This document shows, in pieces, positions 10,296 to 21,467 of a stretch of DNA of 64,000 nt. Below the pieces are notes generated by a model, which was given only the letters and a program-made list of their open reading frames with translations, was not told the origin of the DNA and searched no databases. The DNA lies in contig JALRMH010000012.1 of the NCBI GenBank assembly GCA_026119935.1, forward strand, positions 372,001 to 436,000, written 5' to 3'. A program made the translations under genes and the position numbers. The stretch is from Endothia cerciana (taxonomy: Eukaryota > Ascomycota > Sordariomycetes > Diaporthales > Cryphonectriaceae). Positions within the stretch are counted from its first letter, which is position 1; every line of letters begins with the position of its first letter.

Positions 10296-11662
10296 ATGTC
10301 CACGCTGGTATTCGCCGCATTAGTCAACCTCCTTCTCCTCTCCAGCGCCCACGCCCAGTGGGTCGAGCGCGCCTTCATATCCACCTCTACGTTGGCCGCC
10401 GACTTCTCGATCGCCCCCGCGCCCAACGAACCCGTCGTCGACATGGAAGGCGCTGTTTACGATGCCTTTCCGGTGAAGACGACCTCTACAGTAGTGGCAG
10501 TGCTCGCCACCGGCACGGCGAAAGCCGCAGGCGCCGCGGCAGGCGCCATAGCCGCTGGCTCGCCGAAGGACGATGGCGGCGACAAGGGCGAGTGCAAGCT
10601 CCTCGGGTCCTTCGCCATCTTCGTCCAGCTCGCCCTCGGCGGCCTGGCGCTGCTGAGCCTAGTGTACAAGCGCTGGCGGGAGAGGCCGCAGAGGCCCGTC
10701 AAGATCTGGTTCTTCGACGTGTCGAAGCAGGTCTTTGGGTCGGTGCTGGTGCACATGGCCAACGTCTTCATGTCGATGCTGACGAGCGGGCGGATCTCGG
10801 TCCAGGTCGAACCCGCGGCCGTGTCGGCGGCCGCGGTGGAGGCGGTGCTGAGGCGGTCTGCGGGCCCCGAGGGGCATGGTGGTGGTCACGACGGGACATA
10901 TGTGCCGAACCCATGCTCGTTCTACTTGTTGAACCTTGCTATAGATGTATGTCTTTCCCCTTGTGAAACGTCCACCACCGTGCGGAAACAGAGGTGCTGA
11001 CTCCCACCCAGACCACAATCGGCATACCGATACTCATACTCCTCCTGCGCATCTTTACCGGGCTGGTCTCCTACACGCCCCTCGGCCAGCCCCCGGAGTC
11101 GATACAGTCCGGCCACTACGGCAACCCGCCCAACGCCTGGTGGTGGCTGAAGCAGTCGCTTATCTACTTCTTGGGCTTGTTCGGGATGAAGTTCTGCGTG
11201 TTGGTGATCTTCCTCATGTTCCCGTGGATCTCACGGGTCGGCGACTGGGCTCTGCGGTGGACCGAGGGAAACGAGAAGATCCAGATCATCTTTGTGATGA
11301 TGCTGTTCCCGCTCATTATGAATGCGTTGCAGTACTACATCATCGACAGCTTTATCAAGAAGCAGACCACGAAGGAGGACACCGAGGGCCATAGCCAGGC
11401 TGATTCGGAAGGCGAGGGCTATCAGAGGGTGCTGACGGACGAGGAACATGTCGAGAGTCACGGCCCGCAGCGGAGGCCGTCGGTGGAGGGCGATGGGATC
11501 GAGGATAAGAAGGGCGCCATGCGGTCGCAGGTGAAGAAGTCTGCGAGTCCCGCCCGTGAGGAGTATGACCCGGAGGTGGACGGCGACAGGATGGTGACCG
11601 GGAGTAGTTCGTCCACGACGGCAGAAGGCACGGTTCCGTCGGAGCTGTATCCAAAGGAATAA
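10296..11662 (+). CDS. STIMATE-family (TMEM110-like, fungal 'vacuolar membrane protein') multi-pass membrane protein
   Basis: Two exons, 10296..10946 and 11012..11662, encode 433 aa. The family core is clear: GSFAIFVQLALGGLALLSLV, YKRWRERPQRPVKIWFFDVSKQ, GSVLVHMANVFMSMLTSG, NPCSFYLLNLAIDTTIGIP, then WWWLKQSLIYFLGLFGMKFCV and IQIIFVMMLFPLIMNALQYY, about five membrane segments. There is an N-terminal hydrophobic signal (residues 1-21). The last ~100 residues are hydrophilic, with acidic and SP-rich stretches, probably cytosolic. Animal relatives are ER proteins that promote STIM1 activity at ER-plasma membrane contacts; fungal members are annotated as vacuolar membrane proteins. The role here is unknown. 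Confidence 0.85.
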
Positions 11663-12311
11663 ATTGGTCTTGTGTGGAGCTTTACTGCCCTAGCCTGTTT
11701 AGATGCTCAATAAAGAAACAACGGAACAACCCTTCTTTTGAAGACACTTTGAGCGACATATATCAGATAGCGAGTGACCTACTCAGCCTCGTCCGTTGCT
11801 CTTCGTAGAGTATCATGCAGCGAGCCGTAAGTCGGGAGGAAACCGCTCCCTCCTCCCTCCTCCCTCCTCCCTCCTCCCTCCTCCCCAAGGGACTTTCTTC
11901 CTGCGCTGTGTTTGGGGGAGGGGGGGGGGGACTTCAGCCTTCCCTTCCTTTCGCCCTCCAGCCATTACGGTATTCACGATCTAACGACAATTCCCAATTT
12001 GCGAGTATCTGAAGCCTTGAGCCCTCCCCAATGCAACGTACGAGTCACATTTCAAAAGCATCTCCTACAATTTCCCAATGCAAGCTGACGCGCCGGACAA
12101 GGGTGGTCATGAGTCTGATCGTTTCTTCATTGTCCTTCAGTGAAGGCATGGATGGTATATCTGTATAACGCTCGAGTATTCTCCTCTCATCCCCTCGTTA
12201 GCTCCCGCCCTCGATCGTGGAATCGCGGGACATGATCTCTACCGTGCGTTCCCGAACATCAGACCCCAGACTCCCCGGATATCAATCCTTTGCTCCCGAG
12301 GTAAATCTCAC
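11663..12311. other. Convergent intergenic region with heptamer repeat and poly(G)
   Basis: About 650 bp between two convergent genes. It holds the CTCCCTC-type repeat (11846-11886) and 11 consecutive G at 11920-11930. No gene seen. Confidence 0.5.
11846..11886. repeat. Tandem heptamer (CTCCCTC)n, about 5-6 copies
   Basis: Near-perfect tandem copies of a 7-nt C/T unit. The minus strand therefore carries GGG blocks spaced by AGGA, a pattern able to form a G-quadruplex. It lies in convergent 3' DNA, 35 bp before a poly(G) run. Confidence 0.85.
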
Positions 12312-13671
12312 CTATACGGCGGTACTCACAACACCCAGCCCACGTGTATCCCACTTCAAACCATGTTTCGCAAGCCGCTCCGGACCGTGAATATCGGTCA
12401 GCTTCTTCTCACCACTCTCTTCCGCCTTGACTCTCCCCGCCGCGGGAAAATAGTTCACTCCGCCCCGCGGCCGCGGCCGTGGCCGGTTCATCACGGACAT
12501 CGCCGGCACCGGGCCGGCGGATCCGATCTCCCAGTCCCGCCCGCCGACACTACTTCCCGGTAAGCTGTCCGTCGGGGCGCGCGAGGACCTCGCCCTCCGT
12601 AGTGGAGACCGTTCGGGCACGGGTGGGCTGGACGGTCCTGTCAGGGGCTCGGAGAGGTGAATGGACGAGTGGGACACGGCTGGCGAAGTGGCAGAGGCAT
12701 CGAGCGTGGTGGCGTCGCTGGAGGGGCCCTGGGGTATGCTGCTCGAGGCGGGAAAGCCAGCCGATCGAGATGAGGACTTGGTTTTCCCCAGGGCTTTACG
12801 CAGGTTGATGAGCGGCGTGCCGAGGGGGAGGTCTGGCGAAGACGCGCTGGTCGGCAGGGCGGGGAGGGGTGTCGTGGGTGGTTTTGACGGCATTTCCTCG
12901 AGGGAGGCGGAGATGGAGGAGGGTGTCCGGGGCGTCGTGGGGGTTGCGCTTGTCCTGGTTGAGGTCTTCGTCATGGGTGAGAGGTCCTTGAGGTCTGCCT
13001 CTTCGGGAAGGGTGGCCCCGCTGTCGACGGACTGGCGAACCGACTCTTCTGGCTCTTCCGGGATGCGGAGGGAGAGTTGGGGCTACACGATCCTGGAGTC
13101 AGCAGCAACCTCACGACAGAGTCTATGGAGGCTCAGGTTAGTCCTCGGTGTTGAGATGACCTACCTTTTGAGGAACCGGCGACAACATCTCGGGTTGGCT
13201 CTGAGCCTGTCTCTGCCACTGTTGTGCCTCCTGCTCTTGCAGGAGCTCGCTCATGATCTCTCCGATGGAGGCGGCCTTGGAAGACCCATTACTGATCGAC
13301 CTCCTCAGATCCCCCACCAGCGCCGACGAGTTCCCCTTCCTTTGCGAAGTCACGAGTGCATTTCGCAAAGAGATCACAGAAGGCGCAGGAGACCCAGCCG
13401 CCAGGCACATACTACCCTCCGATATAGACCCCGCGGGCGTCCTCGTTCCAGGATGCTCAAGGGAAGCAGGCAGCTTCGATGTCCTTTTACTGCTTCGCCT
13501 CCGCGCAACACCCAGGTTGTCGACGTAAAGGCGACATGCGTGGCAGTATGCCGTCACCTGCATCTCGACGCTGTCTATGGCGCCGTACTGGGCGCAGTGT
13601 TCGGGGCACTCGATTCGTGACTGGACCGTGTGATTACAGATTACGTGCCAGCGTACTTCTTGGTAGCACAT
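12312..13671 (-). CDS. Fungal hypothetical protein with Cys/His N-terminus and long disordered region
   Basis: Two exons, 13671..13165 and 13082..12312, encode 425 aa. The N-terminus MCYQEVRWHVICNHTVQSR continues as ECPEHC and YCHACR, a pattern of Cys/His pairs common at the start of uncharacterised Pezizomycotina proteins and likely to bind a metal. The rest is rich in Ser, Pro, Arg and Thr with many SP/TP sites, plus a short helix MSELLQEQEAQQWQRQ. The intron acceptor must be the TAG at 13085-13083, because the earlier candidate leaves a stop in frame. An upstream in-frame ATG at 13779 exists; 13671 is chosen because MCY is the usual start of such proteins. No function can be assigned. Confidence 0.65.
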
Positions 13672-15117
13672 CTTTGGTCTTTGCTTCCGGGGTATCCACG
13701 CAGAGCGTCTTTCCGTGCGTCGGGATGAGTACGTGATGTGCAGTAGGTATGGAGGGCTCCTCACTCGAGGAGTGGACATGAGGCGAGACGCATAGTGAGT
13801 TATACGCAAACCGCTCTCCCCGACACCCCGGATGCAGACACAAGGCCATGTCCGCCACGCGGCAGGTCACGTCCCATTACATCACACAGATCTCTCTATC
13901 ATTTCAAGCCCCGCTTGAGTCTGAAACCGATTCGGTATAACCTTCGGTCTCGAGCCCGCGCCCGTCCTTTGAAACAGAATACGAACGTGCAGTCATGATA
14001 TGCAGTCGGCAGCACGGGACGACAGCTGGTCCAGCCCGGTTGGGTGACATTCGGTGGAATAGAGGAGGATCCCGCGAACCCTATAGGCCCGTTGAGGTTT
14101 GCGGGTGCCAGCTGCCAAATTCGGCGACCGCGAGCGCAAGTGAAGGAGGCTAAAGGCCGCGTATGTTCAAGTATTCGGGGGTGCTGATCATGTTGGTGAT
14201 CGTGCGGCTCGAACTCCTTATTTTGGGGGGTGGGGGGGGGGGGGGCGAGGTTATGTGGAATCGGCTGAATCGAGCCTTGCTGGGGTCAGGACATCCTTTT
14301 CCTGCTCTTGTTCAATGGCCAATGATGGTGGTAGGAAAAGGGTTTGACTTTCTCGGTTGACGATGGTGCGGCTAAGAAGCATGTGCTGCAGAGGCGCCTA
14401 GGGCGTCGGTGTTCTAAGTCTGTTGGCATGGCGATGTGCGGTCTGTGGTGGGGATTCGTAGGCTGCATGGCCTGGGAGCCCAGTGGAGGCGCTTTCGCGA
14501 ATGTCGTGGCCACTCTCCCGACGGCGATCCGAGGATGCCTCTTTCCTGCAAGTTCTGCTGCGTCTCCATTGAGCGTAACCTGCTACTGCAAGTTGTTAGC
14601 ATGGCAGCGGCATCCTTCGCCTCGGCTGCGATCTCAGCCTCGTCCCATCTTATCGAAGAGCGAGTGGTCTGGGGACACCCGGCTGCACCCTGTCGGCGGT
14701 TTTGGCAGTACCGTGCCGAAGTAGTCATCTGGACCAGGGCCCAGGTGCGCCGCGGCGTAGGGCACAGACTAATTTGACATCCCCAAAGTTGGGTATGTGT
14801 TCGCCTGGCGGGCTCTACCGCTTGATGCTTTGACAGAGCTGCACGTGAAACGCGACGTGAGTCTATCTGGCGGTCAAGCCGCCTGTGCATAGAGAGAGGT
14901 TTCAAGCTGTACACTCACTATTGGAAAGCATGCGACTGGGACGGCAAGGCACCTATCTTCCCTGGCCGGGGCCAGCCGACTGTCACTGACGGGATCCGTC
15001 GATCCTGGCCGTTGGGCCGACAGAATGGAAAGAAGGTCATAGCGGTGCGTTATTGCATGTCTCGAAGCTAGAACTACTATTGGGTCGGTGCAGGACCGAT
15101 TTGTATAGGACGCAGCC

Positions 15118-15178
15118 TTGATTTTTCTTTTCTTTTCCTTTCTTTTCTTTCCTTTTCTTCTTTCTTTTTCTTCTTTGT
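15118..15178. repeat. Pyrimidine-rich (TTTTC)n-like tract
   Basis: About 60 nt of T and C with almost no purine on the plus strand, made of TTTTC/TTTCC units. A low-complexity tract in the long gap upstream of the regulator; could favour triplex DNA or act as a promoter element, but nothing proves it. Confidence 0.75.
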
Positions 15179-16845
15179 AGAACTGGCCGACGAAATCTCT
15201 CAGGTCAACCTGGGGCCATCGACAGAGGACGCCGGCAACACGCAAGTCCGAGCGTGGTAATATGTTGGTTGGGTTCCGTATTCATCATCGATTTTGTGCC
15301 CTCATACGGCCTGGGAAGGTCCGGTCGTTTCACTCCGGAGGCCTGGGAGGCAGTGAGCCTTATACAAGACAGGCCATCTGCAATATGGCGTCTTTGTCTT
15401 TCCTGGCTGGAGCCAGCATCCATGGCAGGATCTATCTTAATCACTATATGTCGGGTAAAGACACCCGGAGTTGTCTGCCCCAGACTCATCACCTGAGTCT
15501 TCATAGTCGAGGAGGTCGCCTTGTCGTAGTGCGAGGTGACGCTGCAGGCCCGAGACGTGACCCCGAGTTCATCGCTGGGCACTCGTCCGCGAGCCCTGAA
15601 CGGCGCATAAACTCGGCCCGATACCACTCACTTGAGCCCCACCGGCTGGTCATCTCTTCCAGGTGGCAGGGAGATCACATCGCACCTTGTCCGGAGCGGA
15701 GGACATAGGGGCAGTCCAAAGGTCGGACCCGAAGAGTGGGGACCGGCGAGCCGGACCGCGGCCGCGGCGATGATCTGATTGGGGGGACTGACACGAGCTT
15801 GTCGTGGAGACTGATTCTTCGCTGTGCAGCAAAGCCATATGTCCCACCCCCCCCCCACCCCCCAAACTGACAAACGAGCAGCACGGCCCGTCCTCGATCG
15901 ACTGATAGAACCGTCCTGCGGGTGGGTCAGTCAGTTGGGGATGCAGGAAGCATTGCAACCCAAAGGTTCTCGTTATGACTCACCTGGCGAGCTGAAGTGG
16001 CATGACTGCGTCTGCATGGGGGCACGCCGGCACTGGGCTCTGCAGCTAGGTTGTGCTGTGCTACCGTGCGCCTATGGCAGGCTAGCGACATTTTGTGGTG
16101 TGCAGACCCAGGAGCGTGTCATCCCGTCCGAGGATCTACTATGTATGGTACCGAATCTCATGAAGCCGTCAGCCTTTGGTGCCTAGCGGCCGGGATTGAT
16201 CGAACTCTCTTTGGCCTGTGGCCTTCAGGCAGGTCTGGTAGGTCCTCTGGCTGCCCGATGTTGGGCGTTCTGGAGGTCCCATCGGTCCAATGGGTTCACA
16301 ACGGAGGGACAACTCGAAGACTACAGGTGCAGGACAGTGCAGGAGGTGGAGTTGCGTCATCGCGAATGATCTGTCTGATGGATCAGGGGCACAAAGTCCA
16401 TGTAGTCAGTGCCCATCGATGGATGGGGCCTTGCCGCCGGTGGCTATCTCATCGTGGGGGCGCCCCCTGCGTGGTGAAGCTCAGTGCCGGCCGCCCCACC
16501 TGGGAGATCACTTAGGTAACCAGTGGCTGTGGCTCCAGACCCCACTACCGATCGCTGAGACCCCCCCCCCTCTGCTGCTACTATGATGTACCATGTACCG
16601 TAGTACCGAGAGGGCATGACATGGATCTGGAGGAGCAGATCAGGTACACGATACGAAGGTTATGCGTGCAGCTGAGGGGCTTCGTCTATCTAAGTCCGTT
16701 ATTACCGATGTGTTGTCCCCCTCACAGGCTACCCAGTACCTACCGCTTCTCTTACGTCGTCCTCCAAAACAATACGCGGGTGGTTGATTATGCAGTCTAG
16801 CAACGCTTCCTTATCCCTGAGCAACCAAACGGACGTCGCGCGCAG

Positions 16846-16852
16846 TATATAA
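16846..16852 (+). promoter_or_regulatory. Putative TATA box for the Zn2Cys6 regulator
   Basis: TATATAA stands in otherwise GC-rich DNA, about 650 nt before the start codon. If used, it implies a leader of roughly 600 nt with upstream short frames. A single short motif is weak evidence. Confidence 0.3.
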
Positions 16853-17498
16853 CCTGGGCGCCGACTGGGCCATTTCTTCCCATTTCTTGTGCTTACTCTG
16901 TTTGCGACCTTGACTCGAGCCGCGCGAGGTCTGAGGCGGACGTCGAGAGTTCATCACCGCCGCGCCCGCACATTTCTTCTCAACTGGACAGCTCGACACG
17001 CGGTCCAGTGAAGGTGCCGGTCGCCCTCAACAAATCCTCCGTGAGTCTGCGCGCTTGTTGTCTCCCTGCATCCACCTTCCCGGTTTCGCGCCTCATGCTA
17101 GGCGCATCACGGTGCGCCTCCGCGCGGGGAAAGCTGGATTGATAAGCGAGAGAAGAGGACAGCGGGGCAACACAGCTGACGCCTCAGGTGTCACGGCAGT
17201 GTTCAACACCCCATCTGAGGACTCAACTCGAGGAATCAGCCTGTGCGGCGACGAAACTCTCAGTCCCGCCTCGCTCACCTGACTTACACAGGCTGCCGGC
17301 GAGGTGGCCAGGCAGCGCTAGGGAGACTGCGAGCTCAGCAGTCCATCAACCTGCCTTGGGATCCTACGAGAGGCGTTCTGGGACAGGATTCGCCCCACAT
17401 CTCTCCATCTTAGGGACGAGTGCCCTGAACGAGCAGTGTCCCCCGATCCCACCACTGCCCCGTTCTCGCTGGGAAACGGCTCATCAACAGCTCTCACG

Positions 17499-20335
17499 AT
17501 GACGCAGTCGCCTACATCGAATACCCCGTCGTCAGGGGCGGGACGCTCCCCTGACCAGCTTCGGGTGGTCCGGAAGCGAAATAGGGTCCCATTGAGCTGT
17601 TATCCATGTCGATCAAGAAAGTGAGAGCGTCGCCCATTGCTCCCTCTTGCCGCTGATACTGACAATCCGAGCAGACTGTATGAGGCCTCTGAAGCGAATA
17701 CGTAATAGGCGCGGGCGGCCTCGAGCTGACACAATCACAGGAAATGCGACAGAAGTCATCCATGCAGCAACTGCGTGAAGCGAGAGGGTGCTGACACTCT
17801 ATCCTGCTCCTACGCGACGCCTGCTAATCGCAAAAGGAACCAGACCCAGGGATCGAACACCCCTGATGACATGCAAAATCGGATCGACCGCCTAGAGGGT
17901 CTAGTGTTGTCCTTGATGCACGGCGGTGCCAACATCTCTCCGTCAGATGCTGCGGCAGCCGCCGCCGTTGCCAATAGCTCCAGCAGCTCCAAGTCTGGCC
18001 CCGGCGCGGCCAACTCGGCCACTCCGGCCTCTTCCTCCGCCAGGATGGACGAAGACGGAAATATCGGCGACGACGGTGAAGAAGACAGCGACATTGACGA
18101 CGGACTCGCCAACTCACTGGGGGTGCTTAAGGTGGACACCGACCGGGGCAAGTCCATGTACATTGGGCAAGAGCATTGGCATACCATTCTTGCCGACATA
18201 TCCGAAGTCAAGAACTACTTTATCAGCCACAAGAAGGACCTGGAGAAGAGTTATGAGAAGGTGCTCCTGAGCAAGCCAGAAACGGCTCGGGACGGGCCCA
18301 CATTCTTGATGGGAGCTACGGCTGCTACGGACGTCGAGCTAAGGGCGGAGTTGCCCCCCAAATCACACGTTCTCACGCTATGTGGCCGGTATTTCAACTC
18401 GATGGACAACGCCGTTAATATCGTCCACGCCCCTACCTTTCACCAACAGTTACGGGCACACTGGCAGGACCCATCGAGGACGCCAATCATGTGGCTGGGC
18501 CTGCTCTACTCCGTGTTGTGCCTGGCTATGCTAAGCTATCACAAAGTTGGGGATGAGCCCCCGGAGTGGAAGGGTCGGACCCTCGAGTTGGCTGCTGAGT
18601 ACAGGCTGCGAACAGTGCAGTGTCTCATTGCTGCCGATTATACAAAGCCGGGAGAGTATACCGTGGAGACCATGTTGCTCTACATTTTTGGAGAGTTCTC
18701 CTCCAGGTGGGACGCGGATTTGTCACTGTATCTGATCAACTCACTCGTCACGCGAGTAGCCTTCCGGATGGGCTACCATAGAGACGCTAAATGGTTCCCA
18801 TCGCTCACTCCGTTCCAAGCTGTAAGCTGGATCACCTTATCATCGTCAAGAGGTGCTCTGCTGACATCAGGTCTCTACCACAGGAGATGAGGCGACGGAC
18901 ATGGGCTCTGTTGAGAATGTCTGATGTTGTGTTCTCCCATCAAGTCTCATTGCCGAGCATGATCTACGACCATGATTGTGATACACAGCTTCCGAACAAC
19001 ATATTCGACGAGGAGTTCGGCCCGGAGACCAAGGTCCTGCCTCCATCACGACCAGACTCGGAGCCCACGCCCATAAGTTACATGATTGCGAAGGTCAGGC
19101 TGTGTTTGGAACTAGGTAATATCCTACAAGTTACGAGTCGTGTTGGGAAGCAGGTGCCATACGACGAGATCCTGCGGTTCGATGCGAGGCTGCGTGAACT
19201 CCGGGAAGAACTTCCCCCACACTTGAAGATGCAACCCCTCGAAGGCTCACACGAGCCCCTAACATTGATCGTCGCACGCTTCAACGTGGACATCCTCTAC
19301 CTAAAGATCATGTGTCTACTCCACCGGAAATACCTCGCACGGTCCCGACACAACCCGCGGTATGCCCACTCACGGCGGTCCGCGATGGAGGCGGCGCTAG
19401 AGATGCTGTCACATCTGAACGTGCTGCACCGCGAATCACAACCCAACGGTCGGCTTCGCTCGATCAAATGGTACGTGGCGTCGATCGCTACGAAGGAGTT
19501 CCTGCTACCGTCGATGCTGATTACCCTCGACCTGCACTTCGATAAGCAGGCGGAGCGGACAGGTCGGCGACAGGACTCCCAGTCGCTGTTCTTTTGGACG
19601 CCGGAACAGCGGGCAGAGATGATCCGTAGTCTCGAGGCAGCACGGGATATTTGGGAGGGCCTCGCGGACGGCTCAATGGAGGCTGTAAAGGCTTATAATA
19701 TTGTCAAGATCATGCTTGACAAGATAAACAGCCCTGCAGCAGGCAGAGCAAGCAGTGGTTCCTCGCCTGCGGTGCCGCAGTCTACTGTGCCGATGAGGGA
19801 TGATATCTTTGCTGGCTTGGGCGATGCCAACATGCAGCCTGAGCACTCTGCTGCAATGACGCTGGGCATGATGTCCTCCGGCGGTCTGACGCCCAACACG
19901 GCGGCTGCCTTTGGCGGCACTGTGCAGAGCCCTGGCGGCACGGCGTATCCTGCTATGGATCTCTCGGTGCCATCGGGTGAGAGGACGGGTATGACCCCTG
20001 ACTTCTCGGGAGATATGGGATTGAACCCTGGCTCGCCGTTCTCATCGATGTTCAATGCCATGGGCAACGGGATGGAAATGGGGCAGAACTTCGACTGGGT
20101 GAGTGCCACCTCTAGGCGTTCCGAGAGTGAGGTCTGCCACAAGAGGATACCCTTTCATGCTGACGTTACTCTGTAGGATGCTCTACAAAACTACACCGAA
20201 AATACGACCTGGGGAACCGACGGTCAATTCCAGACATTCTTTACTGGAGACCAAGCGGGGCCCCAGCCCGGTGACCCGTCGCCGGGCTCTGGCGAAAGCT
20301 ATTCGTTCAGCACACCGGGGAGCAGCTCAAAATGA
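17499..20335 (+). CDS. Zn2Cys6 binuclear cluster transcription factor with fungal-specific TF domain
   Basis: DNA-binding regulator of 859 aa. Five coding exons: 17499..17620, 17675..17677, 17741..18821, 18884..20098, 20177..20335. The zinc cluster spans about residues 35-63: CYPCRSRKLKCDRSHPCSNC, then a sixth Cys at SCSYA. The Leu-Lys step is supplied by a 3-nt exon (ACT, 17675-17677); skipping it leaves only five residues between the second and third Cys and breaks the C-x2-C-x6-C rule. A basic linker and short coiled coil (MQNRIDRLEGLVLSLM) follow, then a Ser/Ala/acidic low-complexity stretch. The fungal TF middle domain holds LCGRYFNSMDNAVNIVHAPTF, YLINSLVTRVAFRMGYHRD and EMRRRTWALLRMSDVVFSHQ. 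The C-terminus is Gly/Ser/Met-rich, a possible activation region. Target genes are unknown; no cluster genes flank it. Confidence 0.93.
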
Positions 20336-21467
20336 TTGGGCATTAGCCGATGTTATTTTACGTCTTCGATGGTATCTGACTACTCTGGTTCACCGCCTGT
20401 GCAGGAAGCGCGTGACTGTGCGCCTTGCGGAACGAAAAGGACTGGCTGCTTAGACTTTGGAACGAGTTGTACAAAAATCAAATACCCATCTCCATCTCCC
20501 GTGATGGATCCGGATTGCGGATCAAGCTCGAGGAGGTCTACCAATCTCCGTATGCGCCGGGTGCAACCCAGCAGCTCCAACCTGCGCCCTGATAGCTGAC
20601 CTGAGTAGGGAAGCACCTCGGCCAGACGGTTCGTCCAACTTGGCTGACCCTGATCCTGCTGCAGGAATGCACACAACATAACCTTGTGTAGACATCTTCA
20701 CGGATATTCTTGTCCTTCCTCGGTACCAGCATTTCGCCCCCCCTACGTTGGCAGGTTAGCCCCTGTCGTGTGTGCCGCTGATAGGTCCAACCCTCTAGCC
20801 TCTCATCTCCAACATCTCCATTCCCGAAAGTCAAATAAAGAGGACCGTCATCTCACAACATATGGGGTTGAGCGCGAACCTTGACATCAAGTTGGACATT
20901 GATTTTTGGATTCGGGGGGGGGGGGGGGACCAACATCGTGATTCATGCACTGCAGTTGTTCAGGTCCGTTGGAGCCCAAGTGGCTGCGGTATAGGCCGAC
21001 CGAACATGCAATGGCAGCGTATATTACCGGCTCGGGTGAACCATCGCGTCATCTGTTCGAATTCTCCTGGATAGCTTCTGTAGAGATCTGGTTTTGTGCT
21101 CCAGCCGGTGCAGAGAGTCATTACAGCTCGTGATTGGCTACTTGCTTGCTTGCTCGCTGCTCGACGAGTGTCTGAACTCACTTCACCCCTTGCCTTCTCG
21201 CTACACAGGACCTGTCACTCGTGTCCGCACGGGGTCGCTCAAGACTGTTTGCTGGGTTCGTTACCCGAGCCGGTGAGAGGGATCTCGAGGACGTGATAGA
21301 CCACAATTGGGTCCAAGCTTGAGTGGACTCCTGTGGGCGCTCCCCAAAGTCTAACACCCTTGAGAGCCGAAGAGATCCCGTTCTTTTCCTCCCTACGCAA
21401 CCCGAGTCTCACCCTCGACAGCCCAGCCCGCCCCGTGCCAGCAACGCCTTCACCGACAGGCGACAAT
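20336..21467. other. Intergenic region with a 15-nt poly(G) run
   Basis: About 1.1 kb between the regulator and the secreted protein. Poly(G) at 20914-20928. The frame following the regulator stop stays open for 88 codons but has no coding character. Confidence 0.45.

Larger units (their letters stand above)
13672..17498. other. Long intergenic region (3.8 kb) upstream of the Zn2Cys6 gene
   Basis: The longest gene-free stretch of the window, between divergent genes. It contains poly(G/C) runs (14232-14245, 15847-15856, 16561-16570) and a pyrimidine-rich tract (15118-15178). A TATA-like element lies at 16846-16852, and the probable 5' leader of the regulator has at least one short upstream frame (17095..17142, 15 codons plus stop). 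None of the open frames resembles a protein family. A non-coding transcript cannot be excluded by eye. Confidence 0.5.

Noticed and set aside
13253..13620. Plus-strand frames antisense to the Cys/His hypothetical gene
   Set aside because: The spliced minus-strand model explains the region; the plus-strand frames have no motifs.
20336..20599. Open frame after the Zn2Cys6 regulator TGA (88 codons)
   Set aside because: TGA-T context, mixed composition, no coding-like third-position bias. Treated as chance.
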